Shown in pieces: positions 1 to 7,656 of a DNA stretch of 16,334 bases. The notes under the pieces are model-generated. The model made no database searches and was not told the origin of the DNA. It saw only the letters and a list, made by a program, of their open reading frames with translations. Position 1 is the stretch's first letter, and each line of letters starts with the position of its first letter. Source of the stretch: RHKX01 sp964497825 (GTDB lineage: Bacteria; Actinomycetota; Thermoleophilia; Solirubrobacterales; 70-9); the NCBI GenBank assembly GCA_964497825.1, contig CAZCFA010000066.1, forward strand, positions 1-16,334. Reading direction: 5' to 3'. The translations under genes and the position numbers were made by a program.

Positions 1-436
1 CGGCACGACGGTGTTCTTGACCACCCAGTACCTCGAGGAGGCCGACCAGCTCGCCGATCGCGTCGGGATCATCAGCGCCGGCCGGATCGTCGCCGAGGGC
101 ACCCCGGCGGCGCTCAAGGCGGAGGTTGGCAAGCCGCGGCTGGAGCTGATGCTCGCGGCCGGCTCGGAGGTCGACTGCGCCGCGGTGCTGGCCCGGCACG
201 GGCGCATGCTGCCGCGCCGCGACGGCCGGCTGATCGTCGAGGTCGATGACGGCCCGGCGGCGATCGCGCCGGTCGTTCGCGCCCTCGACGAGGCCGGCGT
301 GCAGGTCGAGTCGCTCGACCTGATGGAGCCGACCCTCGACGACGTCTTCGTCGAGAAGACGGGCCACCACCTCGAGGGCGCCGACGGCGAGCCCGTGACC
401 GGCGAGCACCCGGCCGTCGACTCCGAGCCGCGCTGA
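1..436 (+). CDS. ABC transporter ATP-binding protein, DrrA-like (3' part)
   Basis: This is the C-terminal part of an ATPase subunit that would power a two-permease ABC exporter from the cytoplasmic face. The reading frame is open at the window's left edge (first full codon at base 2), so Walker A, the signature motif and Walker B lie outside. What remains starts at the switch region, TTQYLEEADQLADRV. This is the form usual in daunorubicin-resistance (DrrA) type ATPases, with Gln where many ABC ATPases have the H-loop His. It is followed by IISAGRIVAEGTP and a C-terminal regulatory-like domain ending in EPTLDDVFVEKTG, which is also typical of the DrrA family. The TGA stop at 434-436 shares its last base with the ATG of the permease gene, which implies translational coupling. 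The family call is firm. The exported substrate cannot be read from the sequence. Confidence 0.9.
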   Translation, partial: GTTVFLTTQYLEEADQLADRVGIISAGRIVAEGTPAALKAEVGKPRLELMLAAGSEVDCAAVLARHGRMLPRRDGRLIVEVDDGPAAIAPVVRALDEAGVQVESLDLMEPTLDDVFVEKTGHHLEGADGEPVTGEHPAVDSEPR

Positions 437-1218
437 TGGGGGCGGCGGAGACGCTGCGGGTCGTCGCGTCGCTGGGCCGTCGCTCGGTCCTGCAGACGTT
501 CCGGCGGCCACAGCTGGCGGCGCCGCTGCTCGTCTTCCCGACGCTGCTGCTGGCGATCCAGAGCGCCGGCGTCGGCGCCGCGGTGAACCTGCCGGGGTTC
601 CCGCAGGTCGACAGCTTCTTTCAGTTCATGCTGCCGGCGGCGATGATCCAGTCGGCGCTGTTCGGCGGCAACGCGGCCGGGATCGCGCTCGCCGTCGACA
701 TCGAGTCCGGGTTCACCGACCGGCTGCTGGCGGCGCCGATCCCGCGCTTTACGATCGTCGCCGGCCGGCTCGCGGGAACGGCGGCGCTCGGCACGCTCAC
801 CGCGCTCTGGTTCCTCGCGATCGGGCTCGTCTTCGGCGCCCCGATCGAGGAGGGAGCGGCGGGCGCGCTGCTGATGATCGTCCTGGTGACGCTCTCGGCG
901 CTCGCCTTCGGCACGATCGGCGCCGCGCTGGCGCTGCGAACCGGCAGCGCCTCGATCGTGCAGGGGACCTTCCCGCTCGTGTTCGTCGTCCTCTTTCTCT
1001 CGACCGCGTTCTTTCCCGAGGACCTGCTGGTCGAGCCGGCGCGGACGATCGCTCGCTACAACCCGCTGTCGTTCATCTGCGACGCCGTCCGCGACCCGGT
1101 GATCTCGACCCTGTCGGTGGGCGAGCTGGCGCTCGGGCTGGCGGCGATCGCCCTCGTCGCCGCGGCCGGCACGGCGCTGTCGCTGCGGGCGATGCGGCGG
1201 CGCGAGGCGCTGGGCTGA
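436..1218 (+). CDS. ABC-2 type transporter permease, first of two
   Basis: This is a membrane subunit of the exporter encoded with the preceding ATPase. The 260-residue protein has about six hydrophobic segments. The first lies near residues 28-48 (LLVFPTLLLAIQSAGVG), others cover roughly 105-190, and one is close to the C-terminus. It ends in a basic RAMRRREALG tail. The stretch FFPEDLLVEPARTIARYNPLS followed by a conserved Arg (AVRDPV) is typical of DrrB/ABC-2 permeases. The segment around residues 73-110 (GNAAGIALAVDIESGFTDRL) closely resembles the matching segment of the next gene, so the two permeases look like an old tandem duplication that forms a heterodimer. The ATG at 436 overlaps the upstream stop, and its own TGA overlaps the next ATG at 1218. 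The substrate is unknown; a drug, a lipid and a glycolipid are all possible. Confidence 0.88.
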   Translation: MGAAETLRVVASLGRRSVLQTFRRPQLAAPLLVFPTLLLAIQSAGVGAAVNLPGFPQVDSFFQFMLPAAMIQSALFGGNAAGIALAVDIESGFTDRLLAAPIPRFTIVAGRLAGTAALGTLTALWFLAIGLVFGAPIEEGAAGALLMIVLVTLSALAFGTIGAALALRTGSASIVQGTFPLVFVVLFLSTAFFPEDLLVEPARTIARYNPLSFICDAVRDPVISTLSVGELALGLAAIALVAAAGTALSLRAMRRREALG

Positions 1219-1994
1219 TGCCGGCGGCGCTGCGCGACGAGCTGGCGATGATCGCGGCGATGCTGCGGCGCTCGGCGAACGAGCTGATCCGCGTCCCGGG
1301 GGCGGCCGTGCCCGGCGTGCTCGCGCCGACGATCTTCTACCTCGGGCTGACCTCGGTGTTCGGGAGCCTGACCTTGCTGCCGGGCTTCGACACCGACAGC
1401 TACAAGAGCTTCATGATCCCGGTCAGCATGCTGCAGGGGGCGGGGTTCACCGGCGCCGCCGCCGGCGTCAACCTCGCCCGCGACATCGAGATCGGCCTGT
1501 TCGACCGGTTCCTCGCCTCGCCGGCGCCGCGCTGGGTGCTGCTGGCGGGGACCGTGCTCGCCGCCGCCGTCCGGTCGCTGGTGCCGGCGACGGTGCTGAT
1601 CGTCGTCGCGCTTGCGGTCGGCGCCGACTGGCCCGGGCTCGGCGGGCTGATCGTCGCCTTCCTGCTGGTGATGGGGATGGCGATTGTCGCCGCCTGCTGG
1701 GCGACGTCGCTGGCGCTGCGCTACAAGACGCAGGCGGCGGCGCCGCTGATGCAGTCGGCGATGCTGGCGCTGATCCTCAGCACCACCGCCTACGCGCCGC
1801 AGGACCTGCTGACCGGCTGGCTGGCGACGGTCGCCGAGCTGAACCCGATCACCTACGTCGTCGAGGCGACCCGGCAGGGCTTCGTCGGCGCCGTCGGCTG
1901 GGCCGAGACCTGGCCCGCGATCGTCGCCCTCGTCGGCTTCACCGCGGTGCTCGGGGCGCTGGCGCTGCGGGGAATGCGGCGGACGGCGTACTGA
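1218..1994 (+). CDS. ABC-2 type transporter permease, second of two
   Basis: This is the second membrane subunit of the exporter, 258 residues long with about six hydrophobic segments. It includes AAAGVNLARDIEIGLFDRFL (about residues 77-96) and LNPITYVVEATRQGFVG (about 211-227), the usual ABC-2 landmarks. These line up with the equivalents in the upstream permease. Its ATG shares a base with the upstream TGA, so ATPase, permease 1 and permease 2 form one tightly coupled transcription unit. The protein ends in ALRGMRRTAY, a basic tail expected on the cytoplasmic side. It converges on infA with only 18 bases between the two stop codons. Sharing one ATPase between two different permeases matches DrrABC-like layouts. 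I cannot tell whether the transporter gives resistance or exports an envelope component. Confidence 0.88.
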   Translation: MPAALRDELAMIAAMLRRSANELIRVPGAAVPGVLAPTIFYLGLTSVFGSLTLLPGFDTDSYKSFMIPVSMLQGAGFTGAAAGVNLARDIEIGLFDRFLASPAPRWVLLAGTVLAAAVRSLVPATVLIVVALAVGADWPGLGGLIVAFLLVMGMAIVAACWATSLALRYKTQAAAPLMQSAMLALILSTTAYAPQDLLTGWLATVAELNPITYVVEATRQGFVGAVGWAETWPAIVALVGFTAVLGALALRGMRRTAY

Positions 1995-2012
1995 GCGGCG
2001 CCGCCGGCCGGC

Positions 2013-2231
2013 CTACTTGTGGCGGTAGGTGATCCGGCCGCGGTCGAGGTCGTAGGGCGAGAGCTCGATCTTGACCCGATCGCCGGGCAGGATGCGGATG
2101 TAATGGCGCCGCATCTTGCCGGAGATGTGGCCGAGCACCTCGTGGTCGTTGTCGAGCTTGACCTTGAACATCGTGTTCGGCAGGGCCTCGATCACCTCGC
2201 CCTCCATCTCGATCTTCTCTTCCTTCGCCAT
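2013..2231 (-). CDS. infA: Translation initiation factor IF-1
   Basis: IF-1 is a small S1/OB-fold protein that occupies the ribosomal A site during initiation. The 72-residue product has the family sequence almost throughout: MAKEEKIEMEGEVIEALPN at the start, HEVLGHISGKMRRHYIRIL in the middle, and ELSPYDLDRGRITYRHK at the end. The ATG at 2231 is chosen because MAKE is the near-universal IF-1 start. The frame stays open for 12 more codons upstream, but those residues (MPPGAATLRRAQ) do not resemble IF-1. No Shine-Dalgarno sequence is visible before the ATG. The gene is last in the long minus-strand run, 64 bases after the enoyl-CoA hydratase stop. The usual neighbours (rpmJ, rpsM, map) are absent here, so a second infA in the main ribosomal-protein operon is possible but cannot be judged from this window. 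Confidence 0.97.
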   Translation of the reverse strand: MAKEEKIEMEGEVIEALPNTMFKVKLDNDHEVLGHISGKMRRHYIRILPGDRVKIELSPYDLDRGRITYRHK

Positions 2232-2244
2232 CTGCGCGCGGCGC

Positions 2245-2250
2245 AGGGTA
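2245..2250 (-). promoter_or_regulatory. Possible -10 element of infA (TACCCT)
   Basis: On the minus strand the sequence TGCTACCCT lies 13 bases before the infA ATG. It fits a TANNNT -10 box preceded by an extended TGN motif. No convincing -35 is visible. Transcription from it would start about 4-7 bases before the ATG and give a very short leader, in keeping with the missing Shine-Dalgarno sequence. This is inference from pattern alone. Confidence 0.3.
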
Positions 2251-2295
2251 GCAGCGCCGGGCGGCAAATCCGCATCGCGGAGCGGGATCGGGCGG

Positions 2296-3090
2296 CTACC
2301 TGCCCTTGTAGTCGGTGAACTTGCCGGGGCCGTCGCTGAGGAAGCTCGCCACCGCCGCCTTCAGGTCCTCGGTGTCGAACAGCGGCCCGGCGACGGCCGG
2401 CGTGATCGCGTCGGCGGCCTCGACGCCGCCCGCGGAGCAGGCGCGAACGATCCGCTTCGTCGCCGCGTGGGCGACGGTCGGGCCGGCGGCGAGCTCGCGC
2501 GCGAACGAGATCCCCTTCTCGAGCAGCTCCTCGGGCGCCACGACGCGGTTGACCACGCCCCACTCGAGCATCCGCTCGGCGTCGTAGAGGCCGCCGGTCA
2601 TCACGAACTCGCGGGCGCGGGCGGGGCCGGCGCGCTCGGCCATCCGCTGAACGCCGCCGCCGAACGGCGTCAGGCCGACGACGCGCTCGACGAGCCCGAA
2701 CCGCGAGCCGGCGGCGGCCCAGATCATGTCGCAGCCGAGCGCCGCCTCGAGGCCCGCGGTCAGGCAGAGGCCGTGGACGAGCGCGAGGGTCGGGATCTCG
2801 AGCGACTCGAACGCCTGCAGCTCGCGGATCCCGTCCTCGGCCAGCCGCCTGCCCTGCTCGCCGCCGGCGACGTCCTTGAACACGCGGCCGACGTCGACGC
2901 CGCCGGTGAAGACCTTGCCCTCGGCCCGGAACACCATCGCCCGGGCCCCGGAGGACGCGACCTCGTCGCGGGCGGCGCCCATCGCCGCGAACGTGCGCTC
3001 GGTGAACAGGTTCAGCGGCGGGTCGTCGAGGACGAGGACGGCCACGTCGCCGTCGCGCTCGAGCCGGATCGGCTCCTCCGCACTACTCAT
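2296..3090 (-). CDS. Enoyl-CoA hydratase/isomerase family protein
   Basis: This is a crotonase-fold enzyme acting on an acyl-CoA thioester, most simply adding water to a 2-enoyl-CoA in the cytoplasm. The protein has 264 residues, the usual size. FTGGVDV (61-67) supplies the first oxyanion-hole region and GLCLTAGLEAALGCD (107-121) the second. By alignment with rat mitochondrial enoyl-CoA hydratase from memory, the two catalytic glutamates (E144 and E164) correspond to E115 and E135, with the same spacing of 20. Both are kept, so hydratase activity is plausible. The usual middle Gly of the GGG oxyanion motif is Ala (TAG), which can still donate a backbone amide. The ATG overlaps the TGA of the upstream HIT gene by four bases and has a strong ribosome-binding site. 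No other beta-oxidation gene is nearby, so the substrate remains unknown. Confidence 0.9.
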   Translation of the reverse strand: MSSAEEPIRLERDGDVAVLVLDDPPLNLFTERTFAAMGAARDEVASSGARAMVFRAEGKVFTGGVDVGRVFKDVAGGEQGRRLAEDGIRELQAFESLEIPTLALVHGLCLTAGLEAALGCDMIWAAAGSRFGLVERVVGLTPFGGGVQRMAERAGPARAREFVMTGGLYDAERMLEWGVVNRVVAPEELLEKGISFARELAAGPTVAHAATKRIVRACSAGGVEAADAITPAVAGPLFDTEDLKAAVASFLSDGPGKFTDYKGR

Positions 3091-3518
3091 CCGGCGTCAC
3101 CTCCGTTGCGGATCGTCGCCGCGATCGCGGCGATCTCGTCGCGGTCGGCGCCGCGCGGGATCCACGGCAGCTTCAGCGGATCGTCCTCGTAGCGCGGGAT
3201 CACGTGGATGTGGAAGTGGAAGACGGTCTGCCAGGCGGCGGCGCGGCAGGCGTTGAGCAGGTTGAAGCCGTCCGGCCGCAGCGTCGCCTCCAGCCGCCGG
3301 GTGACCCGCTGGGCGGCGACCGCGGTGTGGCGCAGGTCGTCCTCGGAGATCGCCAGCAGATCCTCGCTGTGCTCGCGCGGGATCACCAGCGCGTGCCCCT
3401 TCGTCGCCGGGTTGATGTCCATCAGCGTCACCGTGTGCTCGTCGCCGTCGATCAGCTCGGCCGGCGCCTCGCCGGCGACGATCGCGCAGAAGATGCAGTC
3501 GGGGTCGCGGCCGGCCAT
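3087..3518 (-). CDS. HIT family (histidine triad) protein
   Basis: HIT proteins are small nucleotide-binding hydrolases or transferases that typically cleave AMP-NH2-type or dinucleotide substrates. The 143-residue product carries the histidine triad HFHIH at residues 101-105, within QTVFHFHIHVIPRY. It also has the N-terminal CIFC pair (C8, C11) that with His residues often binds zinc in this branch, and DINPATKGHALVIPREH at 34-50. The ATG at 3518 is chosen because MAGRDPDCIFC is a standard HIT start. A longer frame to 3599 would run into the upstream nucleotidyltransferase gene and adds only Arg-rich sequence. It begins 11 bases after the stop of that upstream gene, and its own TGA overlaps the next ATG. 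The cellular substrate cannot be predicted. Confidence 0.94.
   Translation of the reverse strand: MAGRDPDCIFCAIVAGEAPAELIDGDEHTVTLMDINPATKGHALVIPREHSEDLLAISEDDLRHTAVAAQRVTRRLEATLRPDGFNLLNACRAAAWQTVFHFHIHVIPRYEDDPLKLPWIPRGADRDEIAAIAATIRNGGDAG
3097..3104 (-). promoter_or_regulatory. Strong Shine-Dalgarno site of the enoyl-CoA hydratase gene
   Basis: On the minus strand GGAGGTGA lies inside the end of the HIT gene, six bases before the ATG at 3090. It is a perfect eight-base match to the usual 16S rRNA anti-Shine-Dalgarno sequence. It fixes this start codon and shows that this genome uses Shine-Dalgarno initiation, in contrast to several other genes in the window that lack the signal. Confidence 0.85.
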
Positions 3519-3529
3519 GGCGGCGCAGG

Positions 3530-4969
3530 CTAGCGGCCGGCGGCGAAGTCGCGCAGGTGGGCGAGCGCCCGCTCGCGGGTCGTGACCTCGCCGCACCACT
3601 GCGCGGCCTCGAGCTCGCGCACCGCCTCGCCGAGCCGCGGACCGGGCGCGATCCCGGCCCCGGCAGCGATCTCGTCGCCACGCAGCAGCGGCCGCGGCGG
3701 GCCCTCGAGCTCCCAGGGGACGGCGACCGCGAGCAGCTCGCGGGCGAGCTCGAGGTGGCCCTCGATCGCGTGCTCGGGCACCCCTCCCCCCTGCGCCGAG
3801 AGCCGGTCGGCGACGGTCAGCAGCGTCGTGTCGACGGCGTCACGGCCGGTCCGTCGCAGGTAGCCGTACACGCGCCGCGGCGGCAGCGGCCGGTCCTTGA
3901 CCATGAACCCGAGCACGAGGTGGTCGCGGGTGATCGAGACGAGCTTCGCGCGCAGCGCCCGCGAGGTCCGCAGCCGGCGGCAGAGCCGGTCGATCATCCG
4001 CGCCCCGATCCGGTCGTGGCCCTTGAACGAGACCCAGCCCCCCTCCCCCTCGACCCGCGTCGCCGGCTTGCCGATGTCGTGCAGCAGCGCCGCCAGCCGC
4101 AGCCCGTCGCGGCGCGTGAGCCCGTCGGCGAGCGGCTCGGCGAGGATCTCGGCGACCGCGCCGGCGACCGCGCCGGCGTAGCGCGGCAGCTCGGCCTCGA
4201 CCTCGAGCAGCCGCCGCAGCACCTCGATCGTGTGCTCGTAGGCATCGAGGTGGTGGTTGGCGCTCTGGCCGACCCCGCGCAGCGCGTCGAGCTCGGGCAG
4301 CACCCCGGCCAGCGCCCCGAGCTCGACCAGGATCCCGACGCCGCGGACCGGGTCGGGGCCGGCGACCAGCGCCCCGAGCTCGGCGAGCTGGCGCTCGCCG
4401 GCGGCCTCGCCGGCGCGATCGGCGGCGGCGCGGGCGAGCGCCACCGTTCCCCGCTCCGGCGCCAGCCCGAGGCCGGCGGCGAGCCGGGCGGCGCGGAGCA
4501 CGCGCAGCGGGTCATCGCTGAACGAGCGCTCGGAGACGGCGCGCAGCAGGCCGGCGTCGAGGTCGGCGAGCCCGCCCGCCGGGTCGAGCGCCGCGCCGCC
4601 CGCAAGCGGCACCGCGACGGCGTTGACGGTGAAGTCACGTCGCCGCAGGTCGGCCTCGATGCCGTCGCCGCGCAGCGCGGTCAGATCGATCGTCGCCGAC
4701 CCGTCCCCGAGCGCGACCCGCCAGGTCGCGAACGCGGCCGAGAGCTCGAAGGCGTGGCCGCCGGCGGCGGCGGCGATCGCACGCGCAGCGGCGCCGACGT
4801 CGCCGTCCAGCGCCAGGTCGACGTCGGCGACGGCGACCCCGCGGGCGGCGTCGCGGACGGCACCGCCGACGATCCAGGCGGCGGCGCCGGGGCCGAGCGC
4901 GGCGCGGGCGACGCGGACCCCCGCGGCCCGCTCGAGCGCGGCGGCGATCGCTTCCGGGCCGGCGCTCAC
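3530..4969 (-). CDS. CCA tRNA nucleotidyltransferase / poly(A) polymerase family, with HD domain
   Basis: This is a class II nucleotidyltransferase, most likely the enzyme that adds or repairs the 3' CCA end of tRNA. With the GTG start at 4969 it has 479 residues. The catalytic head has WIVGGAVRD (32-40) and the metal-binding pair D49/D51 (ADVDLAL). RRDFTVNA (110-117) and DPLRVLRAARLAAGLG (153-168) are also typical of the family. An HD domain follows, with H246 and LLHDIGKP (295-302), as in many bacterial CCA enzymes. The frame is open to an ATG-like codon at 5110, but that would overlap alr by over 130 bases with Arg-rich shadow sequence. The GTG four bases after the alr stop fits better. 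The HIT gene follows after 11 bases. CCA activity is inferred from the family; a related poly(A) polymerase is the alternative. Confidence 0.9.
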   Translation of the reverse strand: MSAGPEAIAAALERAAGVRVARAALGPGAAAWIVGGAVRDAARGVAVADVDLALDGDVGAAARAIAAAAGGHAFELSAAFATWRVALGDGSATIDLTALRGDGIEADLRRRDFTVNAVAVPLAGGAALDPAGGLADLDAGLLRAVSERSFSDDPLRVLRAARLAAGLGLAPERGTVALARAAADRAGEAAGERQLAELGALVAGPDPVRGVGILVELGALAGVLPELDALRGVGQSANHHLDAYEHTIEVLRRLLEVEAELPRYAGAVAGAVAEILAEPLADGLTRRDGLRLAALLHDIGKPATRVEGEGGWVSFKGHDRIGARMIDRLCRRLRTSRALRAKLVSITRDHLVLGFMVKDRPLPPRRVYGYLRRTGRDAVDTTLLTVADRLSAQGGGVPEHAIEGHLELARELLAVAVPWELEGPPRPLLRGDEIAAGAGIAPGPRLGEAVRELEAAQWCGEVTTRERALAHLRDFAAGR

Positions 4970-4973
4970 CGGC

Positions 4974-6104
4974 TCAGCGCCTGTAGGCCCGCGGAACCCG
5001 GGGCGAGATCCCGCAGGTGATCTCGTAGTTGATCGTCCCGAGCCGCCGCGCGAGCTCCTCGGCGCTGATCTCGTCGTCGCCCTGGGCGCCGAGCAGCACC
5101 GCCGGCGCACCGGGCTCGACCGCGGCCGCGGGCCCGAGGTCGACGGTGAGGTTGTCCATCGAGATCGTCCCGATGCCGGGCACCCTGACGCCCTCGACGA
5201 GCACGTCGGCGCGGTTGCTGAGCCCGCGCCGGTAGCCGTCGCCGTAGCCGATCGGGATCACGCCGACGACGGTCTCGGAAGCGGCGGTCCAGCTGCGCCC
5301 GTAGCCGACCGACTGACCGGCCGCCGCGGGCTTGACCTCGGCGACGTACCCGTGCAGCGACATCGCCGGCCGCAGGCCGTGCGCGCCGGCGTCGGATCCG
5401 AACGGGTCCATGCCGTAGATCGCGATCCCGCAGCGGACCATGTCGAAGTGGAACTCGGCGCCGCGCAGGGTGGCGGCGCTGTTGGCGGCGTGCAGGCAGA
5501 GTCCGGGGTGGCGCTCGCGGGCCGGCAGCGCCAGGCGCTCGAAGCGGGCGAGCTGCTCGCGCAGGAACGAGTCGTCCTCCTCCTCGGAGGTGGCGAAGTG
5601 GGTCCAGACGCCGGCGAGCTCGATCCGCTCGTCGGCGGCGGCGGCGTCGATCAGCGCGTCGATCCGGGCCGGGTCGCGGTCGCCGAGCCGGCCCATCCCG
5701 GTGTCGTACTTGATGTGCACCCGCGGCCGCACGCCGAGCATCGCCGCGCGCTCGCCGACCTCGGCGAGGAAGCCGGCGCGCCAGACCGGAAGCTCGGCGC
5801 CGGCCTGGAGGGCGACGTCGAGCTCGGCGCCTGTGAGCGCGCCCATGACGATGATCGGCAGCTCGGGTGCGCGCGGTCGCAGCTCGAACGCCTCGGTCGC
5901 GGTCGCGACCGCGAGCCGGCTCGCCCCGCCGCGCACGGCGGCCTCGGCCGACTCGACCATGCCGTGGCCGTAGCCGTTCGACTTGACGACGGCGCAGAGC
6001 TCGGCGCCGCCGTCGAGCCTGCGTCCGAGCTCGGCGGTGTTGTGCTCGATCGCGCCGAGGTCGATGACCGCCATCGCGCGCTGGAACGGGTCGTGGGCGC
6101 TCAT
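4974..6104 (-). CDS. alr: Alanine racemase
   Basis: This PLP enzyme interconverts L- and D-alanine and so supplies D-Ala for peptidoglycan. It has 376 residues, the normal length. K41 in AVVKSNGYGHG is the PLP-binding lysine. Y268 in SVGYGR matches the second catalytic base (Y265 of the Geobacillus enzyme). The substrate-binding M316-D317, the KYDTGMGRLG motif (132-141, with the lysine that is carbamylated in relatives), ANSAA (207-211) and the C-terminal INYEITCGISPRVPR (358-372) are all present. The ATG at 6104 overlaps the TGA of nnr by four bases (ATGA). A second in-frame ATG lies ten codons in, just before the conserved start AVIDLGAIEHN, and is a possible alternative. The nnr-alr pairing is common in bacteria. 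Confidence 0.97.
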   Translation of the reverse strand: MSAHDPFQRAMAVIDLGAIEHNTAELGRRLDGGAELCAVVKSNGYGHGMVESAEAAVRGGASRLAVATATEAFELRPRAPELPIIVMGALTGAELDVALQAGAELPVWRAGFLAEVGERAAMLGVRPRVHIKYDTGMGRLGDRDPARIDALIDAAAADERIELAGVWTHFATSEEEDDSFLREQLARFERLALPARERHPGLCLHAANSAATLRGAEFHFDMVRCGIAIYGMDPFGSDAGAHGLRPAMSLHGYVAEVKPAAAGQSVGYGRSWTAASETVVGVIPIGYGDGYRRGLSNRADVLVEGVRVPGIGTISMDNLTVDLGPAAAVEPGAPAVLLGAQGDDEISAEELARRLGTINYEITCGISPRVPRAYRR

Positions 6105-7621
6105 CCGGCGGCGAGCCCCTGCGGCAGCTCCTCGATCACGTCGGTGGCGATCACCGACTCGACGCCGCGCCGGGCGCCCGCCCGGCGGCCGGCGCGGGCG
6201 TGCGCGAGGACCGCCGCGGAGGCGCCCTCGAAGGCCGGCGTCCCGCGCGCGATCAGCCCCGCGATCGCGCCCGACAGCACGTCGCCGGTGCCGGCGGTCG
6301 CGAGCGCCGGGCTGCCGTCGACGCTGACCGCGACGCGATCGCCGGCGACGATCAGCGTGTCGTCGCCCTTGAGCACGACTACAGCTCCGGAGGCGTCGGC
6401 GGCCCGCCGCGCCGAGGCGAGCCGGTGCCTGTTCACCTCCTCGGAGGCGCTGCCGAGCAGCCGCGACAGCTCGCCCGCGTGCGGCGTCAGCACCGTCGCC
6501 GGCTCGCGGCCCGCGACCAGCTCGAGCCCGGTGCCGAGCGCGTTGAGCCCGTCGGCGTCGATCAGCAGCGGGCATCCGATCCGCGGCACGAGATGGCGGA
6601 CGAGCTGGGCGGCGGGATCGCTGCGGCCGAGCCCGGGCCCGAGGACAGCGCAGGCGGCGCGCTCGGTGCGCCCGAGCACGGTCGCGGCCGCGGGCACGTC
6701 GAGCGCGCCGCCGATGCTGTCGACGCCGACCGTCATCACCTCGGTCAGCTTCACCTCGAAGACCGGCTCGAGCGAGTCGGGAACGGCGGCGGTGACGTAG
6801 CCGGCGCCGGCGCGGATCGCGGCCATCGAGGCCATGCAGACCGCGCCCGTCATCCCGCGCGAGCCGCCGATGACGACGACCTCGCCCGAGGCGAACTTCG
6901 TCGACTCGGGCCCGCGGCGCGGCGGCAGCGCCAGCGCGCGCTCGTTGATCGCGCCGCCGGCGGGCGGCTGCGGCGCGCCCGGCGGGATCCCGATCGGGGC
7001 GACGACGAGGTCGCCGCAGCGCCACTTGCCGGGCGCGATCCGGTGCCCGAGCTTGGCGGCGTGAAAGCTCACCGTGAGCGCCGCGTCGACGCAGCTCGCG
7101 CCGACCTCGCCGCTGGCGGCGTCGACGCCGCTGGCGATGTCGCAGGCGACGACCGCCGCCCCGGCGGCGTTGATCGCCGCGATCGCCCGCGCCGCCGGCT
7201 CGCGCGGGTCGCCGGCGAAGCCGGTGCCGAAGATCGCGTCGACGATCGCGCCCGAGCCGGCCAGCGCCGCGGCCGGATCGCCGTCGCCGAGCTCGCGCCA
7301 GCCATCCCCGTCGAGCCGGTCGAGGTTCGCCGACGAATCGGCCGAGAGCCGGTCGGCCGGCCACAGCAGCAGCGCCTCCGCGTCGAGCCCGAGCTCGCGC
7401 AGCAGGCGCGCGGCGACGAGCCCGTCGCCGCCGTTGTTGCCCTTGCCGCAGACGACCCGGATCGGCCCCGGGCCGGCGAGCCGCGCGGTCTCGCGGGCGA
7501 GCGCGGCGCCCGCCGCCTCCATCAGCTCGAGCGACGGAACGCCCTGCTCGGCGATCGCCCAGCGGTCGATCGCGGCGATGCCCTCGGCGTCGTAGAGCGG
7601 GTCGAGCCAGTCGGCCTGCAT
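6101..7621 (-). CDS. nnr: Bifunctional NAD(P)H-hydrate epimerase / ADP- or ATP-dependent NAD(P)H-hydrate dehydratase
   Basis: This enzyme repairs hydrated, inactive NADH and NADPH. The N-terminal YjeF domain epimerises the R form, and the C-terminal YjeF/ribokinase-like domain removes water at the cost of a nucleotide. The 506-residue protein shows both halves. The epimerase has GKGNNGGDG (59-67), AIFGTGF (129-135), DIASGVDAASG (161-171) and SFHAAKLGH (185-193). After about residue 235 the dehydratase has VVVIGGSRGMTGA, GPGLGR (328-333), TPHAGEL (379-385), KGDDT (418-422) and the catalytic-region motif AGTGDVLSG (443-451). The ATG at 7621 follows acpS by 35 bases and has no visible Shine-Dalgarno sequence. 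Instead TAGGCT lies seven bases upstream (see the -10 entry). It overlaps alr at its 3' end. Confidence 0.96.
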   Translation of the reverse strand: MQADWLDPLYDAEGIAAIDRWAIAEQGVPSLELMEAAGAALARETARLAGPGPIRVVCGKGNNGGDGLVAARLLRELGLDAEALLLWPADRLSADSSANLDRLDGDGWRELGDGDPAAALAGSGAIVDAIFGTGFAGDPREPAARAIAAINAAGAAVVACDIASGVDAASGEVGASCVDAALTVSFHAAKLGHRIAPGKWRCGDLVVAPIGIPPGAPQPPAGGAINERALALPPRRGPESTKFASGEVVVIGGSRGMTGAVCMASMAAIRAGAGYVTAAVPDSLEPVFEVKLTEVMTVGVDSIGGALDVPAAATVLGRTERAACAVLGPGLGRSDPAAQLVRHLVPRIGCPLLIDADGLNALGTGLELVAGREPATVLTPHAGELSRLLGSASEEVNRHRLASARRAADASGAVVVLKGDDTLIVAGDRVAVSVDGSPALATAGTGDVLSGAIAGLIARGTPAFEGASAAVLAHARAGRRAGARRGVESVIATDVIEELPQGLAAG

Positions 7622-7628
7622 GAGCTCG

Positions 7629-7634
7629 AGCCTA
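7629..7634 (-). promoter_or_regulatory. Possible -10 element of nnr (TAGGCT), leaderless spacing
   Basis: TAGGCT on the minus strand fits TANNNT and ends seven bases before the nnr ATG, the spacing that puts the transcription start at or next to the A of ATG. There is no clear -35 and no Shine-Dalgarno sequence. It is pattern-based only and could be chance. Confidence 0.3.
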
Positions 7635-7656
7635 GATGCTCGCGGCGGCGCCCGGC

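Noticed and set aside
1995..2013. GC palindromes (GCGGCGCCGC and GGCCGGCC) between the converging permease and infA stops as a terminator
   Set aside because: There is no loop and no T-run on either strand, and palindromes of this size are frequent by chance in such GC-rich DNA.
4970..5110. Longer N-terminus of the CCA-type nucleotidyltransferase starting at 5110
   Set aside because: It would overlap the conserved C-terminus of alr, and the added residues are Arg/Ser-rich and unlike the family; the GTG at 4969 follows the alr stop by four bases.
4257..6800. A plus-strand open frame of 847 codons opposite the nucleotidyltransferase, alr and nnr genes
   Set aside because: It lies antisense to three clear genes, is rich in Ala/Ser/Arg/Pro and has no recognisable motif; it is a shadow of GC-biased coding sequence.
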